A DNA stretch of 64,000 nucleotides from Marsupella aquatica (lineage: Eukaryota; Marchantiophyta), in assembly GCA_973895155.1 (NCBI GenBank), contig OZ316892.1, positions 6,076,001 through 6,140,000 on the forward strand. The letters run 5' to 3'. Shown one piece after another: positions 36,182 to 47,115 of this stretch. The position numbers and the translations under genes were made by a program. Under the pieces are notes generated by a model, which had not been told where the DNA came from, ran no database searches, and saw only the letters and a program-made list of their open reading frames with translations. Numbering within the stretch: position 1 is the first letter of the stretch; each line of letters opens with the position of its first letter.

Positions 36182-39100
36182 ATAGTTACGACCGTCAATG
36201 CCCTATCAAAAGAATTATGTAAGAGAAGCCGAAGATTTTCCAGAAGAAGTAAAGAATCGCATGCTATACACACCTGCTCCTAACCTACGGCCGTCGTGAA
36301 GCTCCTTTGCAAAAGGCAAATCAGCCCACAAACCAATAGCAGCCTTGTTTCCAGGCTGAAAACCTATTACTTTTCCGTTCCTTGTGAGCACCACCTGTTT
36401 TGCAGGACATGCCATTGTATTTAGCACATTTTCATATTGCAGTGCATAATCCTAAGAACAAAGCAGCGCTGTTAATACCAGTAAACCAATTACAAGGCAT
36501 GAGGCAGCCAGAAAAGCCATGGTCAGTTCATAATACGTCACCTTCAGCACTGATAAGTCCTCGCCCAAATCACAACGCACAGCATTCCCACCATGCGTAC
36601 CGGATCTTCTAGTCGAAGACTGAATGACCAGGTATTTTCTTAACACTAAACATTTCTTCAAGTTCCATTTTTCGAAACTTTAAATGGTAAGAAACACTAG
36701 GCATGTACCTGATAAACAAGTAAGGATTTGCCTTCCAAAGTTTGTACACTGTTTGTTCCAGAATCTTGAACAACGTGTACTTGATCCTCTACGTCCCGTG
36801 TCACCTCTTGACGGGCATTAACATCAGCATTATCAACCCTTGACTCTGCTGTGTTTTGTGTTCTTCCCCATTGACTCAGGTCTGACCCAATCCAGGCACC
36901 TCTCTCTGGACTGCTTTCGACCTCCCCAGGAAGGTTAAATGCATCCTTCAATCTCTTAACTACTTGGAGGCAGAATGATTCCATCTCCTTAGCTGGAATG
37001 ACCTCGTTCTTTGGAAGTAGTCGCTGCATCGACAAAGTCATGTGGGTTTATCAGAACCACACTTGGCTTAAAGGTATGATTCAAGAACAAATTGCCAGTA
37101 TGCTTCGGAATTAAATTATAAAATACACAAAAAAAAACGAACGGATAAGGCAGGCTCAGACAGAGATACGCAGTCAAACGTACCATGACTTAAAAAATGC
37201 AAGAGACTTTGAGAGAAGACTATTTAGAGTCTGACCTGTCGATCAGTTCGAACACGGCACCATTTCTCCGTGAATGACGAATCAGAACTAGAAACAGATG
37301 ACGCCATGGAAAACTTGCTTGAGAGTAAGTTGGCTGAAGGAGTTTTCAATTTAGCTACTACAAGCATACCAACGAGGAGTGCTCCTCCGGCTATGCACGA
37401 CAGAGCTCCTGTCCACACAGTCTTGGCCACCTATTACACCAGAGTAAAAACACCTCCGTTAGAAGCCCTGTAGGAAACCTCAGGGATCTGAACTTCAAGG
37501 TCTTGACTTCAGGCATCAGCATTCAACCCACTACAGAAGTACCTTACCACAATACCACAAACAGGATCCCACAAATATCAGACGTATCAATCCAGAATGG
37601 AGAGCTTAGCACCTTACTCTGGGAAAGATGAGACACTTGCAGTTCTACCCCGCTGCGAAGAGCCTTGGCTGGAGTCGTGTACTTGTCTTCATAATATAGA
37701 TCTAACATGTCAGCTAAGTCTACCTGTAGCACCAAAAGTTTATGGTTTTCGTCATTACTATACAAAAAAAACCTGGTCTGAATTGCAGTGAAAGCCAATA
37801 GCATCCCACCATCAGGCGCCTCGTCAATAGTATTGATATAAATGACACAAAGTATTCCGACCTGAGGAAAACTAGAGGTCGACAGTGAGGAAGACAAAGC
37901 TTACAACTCTATTTCAGAGGCGAGGACCCTAAACTGTTCCCTTCCCAAATTAGTTTTGTAAGAAACGGCTCCACCCATGACGGACAATGAGACCCACATG
38001 CATTGAACTAAGTTTTGCTCACAGAGTTTGGACATCTGAAATCCAAATTTGGTCTTTATCTCTAAACATTCATACATAGAAGAGGCTCAACCTACCAATT
38101 GAGAGTGCGTGAGAAACAAATCAAGAACTTGTTCAGTCTTCGTAGTTAGCCAACCCTTGGCAATAACTTTGAATTTGCTTGTGTCAATTTGTACTTTATG
38201 GATTGGAATGAACTCCGTGATCCAATTTTCTGGAACCTGATCTGGAAGGATATCTGATGGGAGAGAAACAGAAGGAGTTGGCCACCAAGCTTGATAGGTT
38301 CTTCTTGTTTCTCCTAATGCATTTTTCCAATCCAATATTCTCGTGGCCTGCTCCCTAATTTCACTCAGTGAGAGGGATCTGACACCAATAGCTTTATTTT
38401 GGGCCCAAATCCACTCTGGTTTTCTCCAGAATGCGAATCTCTTGTCATGCCTGCTCCGTCCAGAGAGTCTGTGATGAAAGCTGTCCTTGATAGTTTCCAT
38501 AGAATATGAGCTGACTACTTGAGCAAGCCCCTCCAAAACTTTAGGATCCCGAGACTCCAGACTGGCCACGACTGCATCCTGCGCATTGGTACAGAAAAAT
38601 CGTTAAGTATAAGTAATTCGAGACGCACCGAATCCTTGACTTTCGAACCATAACAGTAACCCAATTGGCGACAATACAAAATACAAATCAGCGCACAGGA
38701 TAGCAAATGGGGATCATATGTTAACCAATTGAGTTTTCGGACATAAATAGCACGTGGCGAACGAAAGCTACCTCCTGTTCATTCGCCAGGTTAGCCATAT
38801 CTCTCGCTACGCCTGGACTGCGTATATGGATGTCGAAGGCCAACAGATGTCGCATTACCACCCTTTGAAAAGCTTTGGCTAGGGCATTTCCCGATGACAT
38901 GCTTATTTTCTTGTGGATCCAAATCGACTTGGCTGCCCTGTTCACCACATGAGTCGGTGCGAGCTGCAACAAAAGTGAATGAAAGCTTGAGAGGAGGTGA
39001 AAGTCCAACCACATCCAATTGACAACGTAATCACGGAACATTTCAGGGCTTAAGACAATCCCACAAAATCAGGTTTCAGAAAAGCCAAGCCCCGAGCCTC

Positions 39101-39816
39101 TCTGACTCTGTTTGAATCAAACTATAAATTTCATATCCAATTATTTATTCATAATCTTCTTCACAAAACTTCGAAAAAAAGTGACGGGAGACATTCTCTC
39201 ATACGAGCTTCGTAGAAACAGTGCTATGTTCCCCTGACCGGCCAGGAATGATAGTCTCCACAGTCATCAGAGGCCTCCCTTTCGAAAGCTCGTCCGCGGC
39301 CGTAAGCCCACCATCGGCAGCCATTGCTTCAGTGGCCTGCCAGGCCTGGGCGTCCCCAGTCACCTCCAGAGTACAGAGATCATTACGATAAACCCTCATT
39401 ATCGGATATATTGTGGAATCCTCAAGCGCATTCGCTTTCTTATTATCCTTCTCACCCGTCCGCCCTTTCCTGCCATTCTCATCCGTCCCAACCCCAGTCT
39501 CAAATTCCGCCTGCCCATCTGCTCGCCCCACCTCCGCCTGAGCTTTAACGTGAAACCCCAACTCCTCCTCTCCACAACCGAACTGATTGCATCTCCTTAT
39601 CTGTGACACGCCCAATTTGCGGCCCTTCCCGGACGACAAAGCTCCGCGATTTGTTCTCAAAGCTGCTGGAGCGAGGTCGAGAGAAGCAGAAGCAGAAGCA
39701 TGATGCGATGAAGGCGATGGCGAAACACCGGTTGTGGATTGGAACGAGACGGAAATAACGCAGAGTCGTGGCGTGGTCGCGGCCGCGGCCGCTGCCAGGG
39801 CCCCGTCGAGAGCCAT
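35997..39816 (-). CDS. Conserved plant plastid membrane protein of unknown function (9 exons)
   Basis: Proposed exons (minus strand): 39816-39205, 38963-38772, 38578-38096, 37723-37613, 37430-37236, 37023-36709, 36619-36542, 36451-36274, 36112-35997; about 759 residues, all junctions in frame. The Ala/Ser-rich N-terminus from MALDGALAAAAAATTPR is a probable chloroplast transit peptide. Family landmarks, which I recognise only from plant proteins annotated as chloroplastic and uncharacterised, are MRVYRNDLCTLEV and GRPLMTVETIIPG (exon 1), WITEFIPIHKVQID and DLFLTHSQL (exon 3), DLADMLDLYYEDKYTTPAKA (exon 4), a membrane helix in exon 5 (GALSCIAGGALLVGMLVVAKL within about residues 470-495), and GKVIGFQPGNKAAIGLWADL, AKELHDGRRLGAG and FTARPLQL at the C-terminus. 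The reaction or partner is unknown. An upstream in-frame ATG exists at 39915 but would precede the transit peptide. An (AGT)10 run lies in the last intron. Confidence 0.85.
36151..36180 (+). repeat. (AGT)10 microsatellite
   Basis: Ten perfect AGT units in the last intron of the minus-strand plastid protein gene. Confidence 0.95.
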
Positions 39817-39972
39817 AGAGAGGAGAATTGGGAATTGAAGCTCCTCGAGCTCAATCGCTTTGTAAGAGCATCTCGTCTGCGTGCTGCTATCTTTACAGTA
39901 CCTTACACCCTTCACGTCTATTAGTGTGTCACCAAAATATATTCCCTAATCATAACAAACTCATCATGGATG

Positions 39973-40110
39973 TCATCATTTTAGTCTACAATTATAATAG
40001 GGGATAGTCATCATTTTAGTCTACAATTATAATAGGGGATAGTCATCATTTTAGTCTACATTATAATAGGGGATTATAATAGGGGAATTATAATAGGGGA
40101 TCCTGCCTTT
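39973..40110 (+). repeat. 35-bp minisatellite upstream of the plastid protein gene
   Basis: Units starting with TCATCATTTTAGTCTACA occur at 39973, 40008 and 40043, and the terminal TATAATAGGGGA part is repeated twice more. The array starts about 155 bp upstream (on the minus strand) of the proposed start codon. Confidence 0.9.
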
Positions 40111-43100
40111 TTAGTCCTTGGGTCCCAATACAAAAAACCTTTTTTGGGTGAGAAAGATTCATAGTAGTTGGATTCCATTAGCTATTTTTCTTAACCATTG
40201 ATAAAGGAAATGTGTACCCCTGGTATATATGTGCTTTCCGCTGCCCCATAAATGCCACGACCCAGCTCCCTATGGGTCGTCTCTCCTTGTACCATGCAAC
40301 GCGCGGGTATAGGGCTTGTATTTATATATGACATACCATTCTCCTTTCTATACACATGTGTAAATAAAAATCATGACAAAACTTATACATGGTTATCATT
40401 TGACCAATATCATAGCCATGAATTTCTCCTTCCACACGGTGAGCCATAGAGTTAGAGTTTAGAAGCTTCACTCTAGAAGCCTAGGCCCCAACTCTTGGCA
40501 CTGCACCGGATTCAGTTTTCCTCTGTTTCCAAACCTATGCCACAGACTGCAAATTCACAAACAGCAAAGGTATATTTAAACGCAAAGTGAACTTAGATTG
40601 ACCGTAATGTGTTGGAGTTAAGGAATACCTGGATCACATCTGAGGCGAAGTTCTATTCGAGTTCCTCACTTGCGTAACTGAACAGATTGTAAAGAATTGT
40701 CATGACTACAAAGCTCAACTTACTCCATGTCACTAGTCAACAACCTTGACATTCCCAGCTGCAATAGTCAATTGTGCAGTGTGTTCCTGGCCTACAATCC
40801 ACTCTGTGATCTCGTCTGTGATCTCGTCTGTGATAACTCCGTAGTGTGAAGTGGTTAGCCATTTTGTAGGCCATTTACATATTGCTTTAAGGCATAGAAG
40901 CTATGTCAATGCTGGACCTCCGGAGGAGCAGACCCCAACCACACACATCAGTGATTATGCTAGACCATGGTCTCCAACAAAGCAATGACATTTGGGTGAG
41001 GCAACCGATTCGCATAAGATTTGTGGTACTCACGTTGTGAGACAGGCAGGCGAAGAGGGAGAGCCATGTGGGCATGCAGCAAATGACGATCCGTTGTAAT
41101 TTTTCTTCCAAACTCCTAAGGCACATTTTGAAGCCTGGAAACTTGACAATCTCAATGAATCACATGTCTTGGACGGAACCTTTTGGGAATTCCAAGTTGG
41201 TAAACTCTCGAGAGTGCAAGAGATCATCGCTTCTGAAGAGTACGCCAGTCTGTATATTCGATGCAATATTTCAAACAACCACTCGTTCTGACAACGGAGC
41301 GGCAGGCGGTGCCGGACGATGCATCTCTAAGGTCCAGGATTTGTTCCCATGTTCCTGCACCAATTGTACCTTACATATGAATCTAAATTGAGGGAATCGT
41401 TCTTCACAAGGTCCCCAACATAGCTAGTTTTTAGATTGCAACTAGGACAGATTGTTTCATATAACGAGTGGATTGCAAGGGTTGGACTTTTACGAGTGTC
41501 CTCGACCTTGTCGTGAAGTAGACGTGACTAACAATTTTTAAGAGCTCAAAAATTGGGCTGCGTTCAAGAGTTAACTTTGTGTAGTTTCAGCGTCAGTTTC
41601 ATTATTTTCTGTATTTTCTTCATCCCTTGTAACTTCTGTTTCAGGAAGACCTTAGAAGCTGCATTCTTGGCTTGCACATTTCCAGATAAAGAATTCAGAC
41701 CACTGCGTATCCTTTGGACTAAGTCAGAAGCATCAAGTCTCGAACGGACTTTGGCTCCTACTGCCTTCAAAGATCTCCTTGATCTCCTATCCATGTTTTT
41801 TTTGCTCAATGCCTTGAATTAGCTACGATTACTGGTTATGAAATGGAGCTTTCTAAGGAAAGTATCGCACCGTTTACTTGTCCTCAATATACATTGTCAT
41901 TCTGGAACATGCTTCATTCTTTGTTTCTGTAGTCATGGTATACCACTGAACTCCTCACACCTTTAGCATCATACAGTTTCTGAAATATTCTTTTCATGCA
42001 GGTTCAAGTGCGATTTTGTACCGACTCTGGCGCACCTACAGCCACCTTTCAATGTCATGAAGCTGTATCAACGATGGATGTACTTTACAAACATTGAAGT
42101 TCCATAAATTGTTATTAAGTTTCAGCACTGAGCCGCTACAGGTAAATGTTGTTGTGCAGAACATTTATATTCCTTCCTATTCCATAGTAGAGAAAGGGAA
42201 CTACCAGAATGGCCCGACTAAACAGGCTTAGTCCATGACCAGCTGCCAAACCATATTGGCAAAACCCTTATGATCCACTTTATAGAAGTAGACCATCATG
42301 AAGTGCAATTTGTCAGCATGATTAAACTATTTTAACTAACCTCAAGGTTTTCTTGTGGAGTCTGACAAGTCTGACCACGGTAGTTCACCAAAGTACATTG
42401 ACTGATTCTACCGAACATTACAAACAAGCAGAAAACATATTCATGACACTTCCTGGCTAGACCAACGCCAGTCCTCATAAACGCTCAGAGAATTCAATGA
42501 CCGCGGCGAAAATGTAACGCTCTTTTCTGTGTGAATGTTACATGCACGTACAATGTATGGAGCCACGCTTTCTGGAACAAATCGGCAGCCTTACGATTTC
42601 ACAACGCAGCACTCTCCTTCCAACCATCAATTAATCAATATTTATTTTGACAGTTACCTCACTACCTGATTTCGTAATGTCTGGATCAACAATCGTAAGG
42701 TCCTGACCTGTCCTGTACCTGACTTGAGACGAGATTCACATCTTCCTGCTTTACTGTCTGAACCGTACTTCCCACAGTAAGCTTTCTACAGTAACCTATC
42801 TACCTCCTGTTGGGTGGTTGGCTACACTCCCACAAAACCAAATCACCTGTGATATAATTGTGATGGAATGATGGATTCAGTTGTTTGAGGTTTTCGGCAC
42901 CAAAGCACTAAACCTCTCGTGAAGGCGGATCTTAAATCGTTTCCAAGCGGAGTGAACGATTTTCTGGCAGATCTGCCCTATTATTCGATTCGATTTAGTT
43001 TCGCTACCGACAAGAAAGGCTAGATTTGTTCCATTTGTTAATTATAGATACCTTCGGAGACCCATTTCTCCGCGTTTTATCAGCGCACAACTTCTAGCGA

Positions 43101-43434
43101 CTCAAACTAAGTGCTCACCAGACCTAGACAACTTCCTGTCGGCTAGATTGACAGCCTTTTCTGGACAGGCTTTATTCGGCAGACCCTGCTTCTCAAATTG
43201 ATGTTTCTTATCTGAAAATCCCAGACATTCGGGCTGTCTTGAACAATGATTAACTTTGCTTTGAAGGACAGCGTTGAAGAGAGAGTTGCAATCATATCGG
43301 AGAAAGATATCCTACTTCAATGAGGCCAGAAACTTCAGAAATATTGTGAAAGCCTTGACAAACAGAAAGGCCATGGTGTGCACATAGCAAAGAAGGTGAC
43401 GGATGAGCAGAGGACGCTCTGAGAGGGAAGACGA
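40111..43434. other. Non-coding stretch
   Basis: Only short frames. A basic 81-residue minus-strand frame at 41564-41809 and an 82-residue one at 41030-41278 have no recognised relatives or splice context. The phrase 'agaagcttcactctagaagc' near 40460 recurs in variants near 51510 and 61070. Confidence 0.4.
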
Positions 43435-43564
43435 TTGTTTCAAGAGAGAAGTCTGGGGAGTAGTGACTTATTACTTGGACTCAGAAATCAAATCGGATGC
43501 AGTGCCATGTGCTTATCAAATTTCATTGAAGTTGAGGGTTTTTATGTTTGTTCCGTTTCTTCTA

Positions 43565-43880
43565 GTACTCATGTGCTCGTGAGCGATTTGAGTACAAAAT
43601 GCGGCCCCGATGCCTTCAGTTGCCATATACAATATCTTCCAAGGCAAGCCACTCTTTTCATCAGTGGAAAACAATTCAGTAAGCAAGCTCCAAATTTGAT
43701 AATCCAGAATGAAAATTCTTCTACTATTGTGCTCGTCAGCGATCAGAGTAGGAAATGCGCCCGATGCGCTCGGTTGCCACAAAATATCTTCAAAAGCAAG
43801 CCTCTCCATTCACGTGTACAGAGAAATTCAGTGAACAAACTCCAAAATTCATTATCCAGAAAGAAAACACTGGGCCCTGT
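43565..43880 (+). repeat. 156-bp diverged tandem duplication
   Basis: GTGCTCGTGAGCGAT at 43573 and GTGCTCGTCAGCGAT at 43729 start matching blocks that share GATGC, AATATCTTC, AGCAAGCC and AATTCAGT, and end in ATCCAGAA. Both lie in an open frame (43435-43905) that I do not recognise and treat as chance. Confidence 0.75.
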
Positions 43881-44625
43881 AAATTTTACACGAGTCACAC
43901 CCTAGTAATGGAATACAAAACAAGGCCCATAGATTTGTTCATTTATGTTCTGATTGTTATAGACTAGACTTATCTGCAGTGCAGCCTTCGAAAAAGCCGT
44001 TTCCTTCCACTTCACGGGGAAAACGGCCATATAATGGCAAAAATTTCAAGCAATATAGTGGTCCACAATTGACTTAGGCGACCAACAAGTCGGTTCCATT
44101 ATATGCCGAAATGATTGTAACTCGATTAGAATGTTGATGTGACTCATCCTCACTTTAAAATGAGAAAGCAGCAAATGGATGTGCCACAGTTTGGTCATGG
44201 AGATCGCAACATTTGATTGTCACCTTTTGTGAAGTATGACGAAAGAAGATCATGATCATGTTGGTCCATCTCATCATACTCTGAATGATCACCCATAATA
44301 TATGTCAACCTTCAGTTGGTGATCAAGTGACCCAAGTCCTCTGGTCGTCTATTGAGTTTCCTGATTCTTTCTACACCACATTCATGTAGAGTCTAGATTT
44401 GGATGTCAGCAGTCTTGGATTCCAACAACAGAAACATAGGTCAGCCGAATAGTGGCCAATCTTGCGCTTGCAATATCTGACTTCGAAAACTAAAGAAAGC
44501 CACAGACAACTTTGTTCAGAATTTAGGGTTGAACTCATCATCAGAATTAACTGCGTCCCAAAACCTCCCTCTCCTATTGGTGCACTCTGGACAAAGTTCT
44601 TTGTGACCTCCTTTTAGTTCTTGAA
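43881..44625. other. Non-coding stretch
   Basis: No gene or repeat is supported. Confidence 0.4.
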
Positions 44626-44629
44626 GAAA

Positions 44630-45745
44630 CATCTTCATCAATTCTGCATCTTATTGGTGCTGTCTGGGGCACTCTCTCCATCGCCAAGTAGTATCCATTC
44701 CACAACCACAACAAGAGATCCGCCAGTTCTGATCAACATTACCCACCATGGTACACCCGTTATCCCTCAGCACAAGAAGGTGAGGGATAACTGCGAAGGC
44801 CGTTATTTCTGTAAAGAAGGTTAGATTGAACAGGTCGCTGTTCGGCTGGATGACAGGAAGAGGCCTGGATAGTTGGTGGACTAGTTTAAGAACCTCTAAA
44901 GATGGGCATAATGACATCTTCTGGAACAGGTCCAATTAGCTCATGATTAAAGAGATTTTAGGAGTTGGACCATAGACAGCCATTCTTGTGATAAAAACTG
45001 TTCCCAATATCTCCCCCACCGGATGATCGTTACTGAGATCCAGATCTTTAAGTTGCCGTCGAAAGCATGTCGTTGACAGAGAAGTTCAGGACAACCCTAA
45101 TGGAGTCTTCCCTGAAAAATGGTTGTTTGAGAAGTCGAGAACCTCTGCTTTCAAAAGAGAAGTTGTACTGGACGGAATCAAGAACTCTAGTCCATGACGG
45201 AGACAAAAAAATTATCCAGGACACTGTTGGTGCTCAGGAACCACTGGTCTCCTAACGCTGTGAAGGAGTGTCGATGTGAAGGAGTGTCGAGCTTCAGCTT
45301 CACAAGACTGGTCAACCTTGGGAGAGCAGGAATGCTACCATTCTAAGCATGAGGTTGAGAGTAGCAAGATTAGTCCATTCCCCAAACTATTTCGAAAGAG
45401 GGCCAAAAACTTAAGTGTCAGTAAGAGACTCCAAATTCTCCAAGCCACGCAGTCTAGGGACTCACCGGAGAATTGCGTCAGCTGAAGAGACAAGAATCGT
45501 AGGCCCTGGCAGGCAGAAATATTGGTCACTCCCCTGCCAACAATTCATTTCGTTGAAACTACAAAGGGTGCGAAATTCGCAAGTTTAATTCTGCGCATAT
45601 CAGCAACAAGAGCCACAGGAAACGTGTAGAGAGTGAGAAGAGGGCTGAATGAAACGAGGTCAATTCTAGAGTACAGGAATCGTACCAATAAATTCCAGAC
45701 AGCAATCACTGCCTACAAGTTTGATTCCACTAAACAATTTCTCGT
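44630..45745 (-). pseudogene. Leucine-rich-repeat receptor-like pseudogene
   Basis: The minus strand carries typical plant LRR phrases scattered over three frames: ISACQGLRFLSLQLTQFSG (about 45525-45470), VPRLRGLENLESLTDT, FGEWTNLATLNL, NGSIPALPRLTSLVKLKL (about 45330-45280), VLDFSNNHFSGKTPLGLS (about 45145-45095), LKDLDLSNDHPVGEI and LIGPVPEDVIM. Several stops and frame changes separate them, so no protein can be made. The NGSIP and FSGKTP forms belong to extracellular LRRs of receptor-like proteins or kinases. No signal peptide, membrane segment or kinase domain was found; upstream the sequence runs into the 260-bp tandem array that starts near 45770. Confidence 0.82.
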
Positions 45746-45769
45746 GCTCTGGTGCTCGCCAGTTTGCTA

Positions 45770-47115
45770 CATTATCGGATGAGAGGAGACAGGAAAGGGA
45801 AAGTCCAAGGTGTGATGTTCTGTGCGCCTCCAGGCGGTCTCCGTCTCTTGGTCCTGCCGCCCGTAGGGCTCCGAGAAATCGAGCAGCCCACAAACAGGAG
45901 AAGCAGAGCAGCCGACATCGGAAGCGTGCAGCACACATTATGTGCCTCAATTGCGCGTAGAGCGAAATGGTGTTTCATTCTCGCACTACGTGAACACCAC
46001 GTTGAGCCTTGCCGTTTCTTTCCTGGAAACAAAGCCGAAAGACTGCTGAGACAAGAAAGCTGTCGCACAATCAGAACGTAGATCCCAGCAAACTCGCTCG
46101 ATAGACTTGGTCCTCCCACCGTAGGGCTCCGAGAAATCGAGCAGCCCACAGACAGAAGAAGCACAGCAGCCCGACATCGAAATGACGGCAGCGCACACGA
46201 TGTGCCTCAATCTCAATACTCCGCGTACAAAGAAATCATGTTCCCTTCCGGCACTACTGTACGTGAACAGCACGCTGAGCCGTGCCGTTTATTTCCAGGT
46301 AACGAAGCCGAAAGGCAGGCTGCTGCTGATACAAGAAACCTTTTGCATAGATCCAGCAAAACTCGTTCGACACAATAATACATCCTCTCACCGAAGGGCT
46401 CAGAGAAATCGAGCAGCCCACAATTGGAGAATCGGGAGCAGCCGCGATGGAAATACAGCACCAGACTCCCATGTGCCTCAACCTCAACAGTTCGCCTAAA
46501 GAAAAATCGTGTTCCCTTGTGGCCTTGTGGCACTACCCCCCGAACACAGTGAGTTGTGTTCTAAAATGAATTTTTAAATTTTTTTTAGGTCTCCTGAAGA
46601 AAAAGTATTATTTTTTTCAAACTGAAAATGTCAGTTTAACACACCTCCTGGGAGGTTGTGTTTGAATATTGGTGTTTTGTTGCCTTGTGTTTGAATATTG
46701 GTGGTTGTGTTTGAATATTGGTGTTTTGTTGCCTTGTGTTTGAATATTGGTGTTGTGTTCGAGTTGGACAATGGGTTAGAGATGTGACCCTAAATTGTTC
46801 TACATTGAACACAAATAGTCAAAACTTCAAGAAGCATATGCCAATGACAATATTCAAACACAACATCAATATTTGAACACAACAGTGCCCTGTAAATACA
46901 AAAAATGAAAACACAATCAAAACTCGAATACACCGCCCCCGGGCACACTATTTGATTAGAGCACCCCATGGCCCACTATTCAAATACACAGCCATGGCAT
47001 TGTGTTCAAGGGAAGACGGTAGGTGGACAGCATGCTCAGGCTGGACGTTTATTTCCTGGTAACGAAGCCAAAAGCTGCTCATACACAAAAACAGATTTCG
47101 CCTGAGCACACAAGG
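45770..47115 (+). repeat. Tandem array of about 258-272-bp units, last unit split by a mobile element
   Basis: AGGGCTCCGAGAAATCGAGC occurs at 45865 and 46123 and, as AGGGCTCAGAGAAATCGAGC, at 46395. Each unit also has ATGTGCCTCAA, a CACTAC-GTGAACA segment and TTTCCTGGAAACAAAGCCGAAA or its variant. The last unit is interrupted at its CACTAC by the element at 46536-47019 and resumes with GTGGACAGCATGCTCAGG and CCTGGTAACGAAGCC. Confidence 0.88.
46536..47019 (+). mobile_element. TA-flanked inverted-repeat element, copy 3 (MITE-like)
   Basis: Flanked by TA at 46534-46535 and 47020-47021, it has the right end GGGAAGACGG and a left end CCCCCCGAACACAGTG that lost part of the terminal motif. The interior matches copies 1 and 2 in the same orientation, with extra copies of TTGTGTTTGAATATTGGTG. 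Neighbouring repeat units (CACTACGTGAACA at about 45986-45998) preserve the empty insertion site. Confidence 0.82.

Noticed and set aside
39817-39915. Upstream in-frame ATG of the plastid protein gene
   Set aside because: Starting there would put 33 non-transit-like residues before the Ala-rich transit peptide; the ATG at 39816 fits better.
41564-41809. Basic 81-residue minus-strand frame with RLDASDLVQ, faintly like an ECF sigma-factor segment
   Set aside because: The resemblance is one short phrase, the rest has no sigma-factor features, and there is no transcript or splice context.
43435-43905. 156-residue plus-strand frame with internal repeat
   Set aside because: The internal repeat is a DNA-level tandem duplication and no protein family is recognisable.
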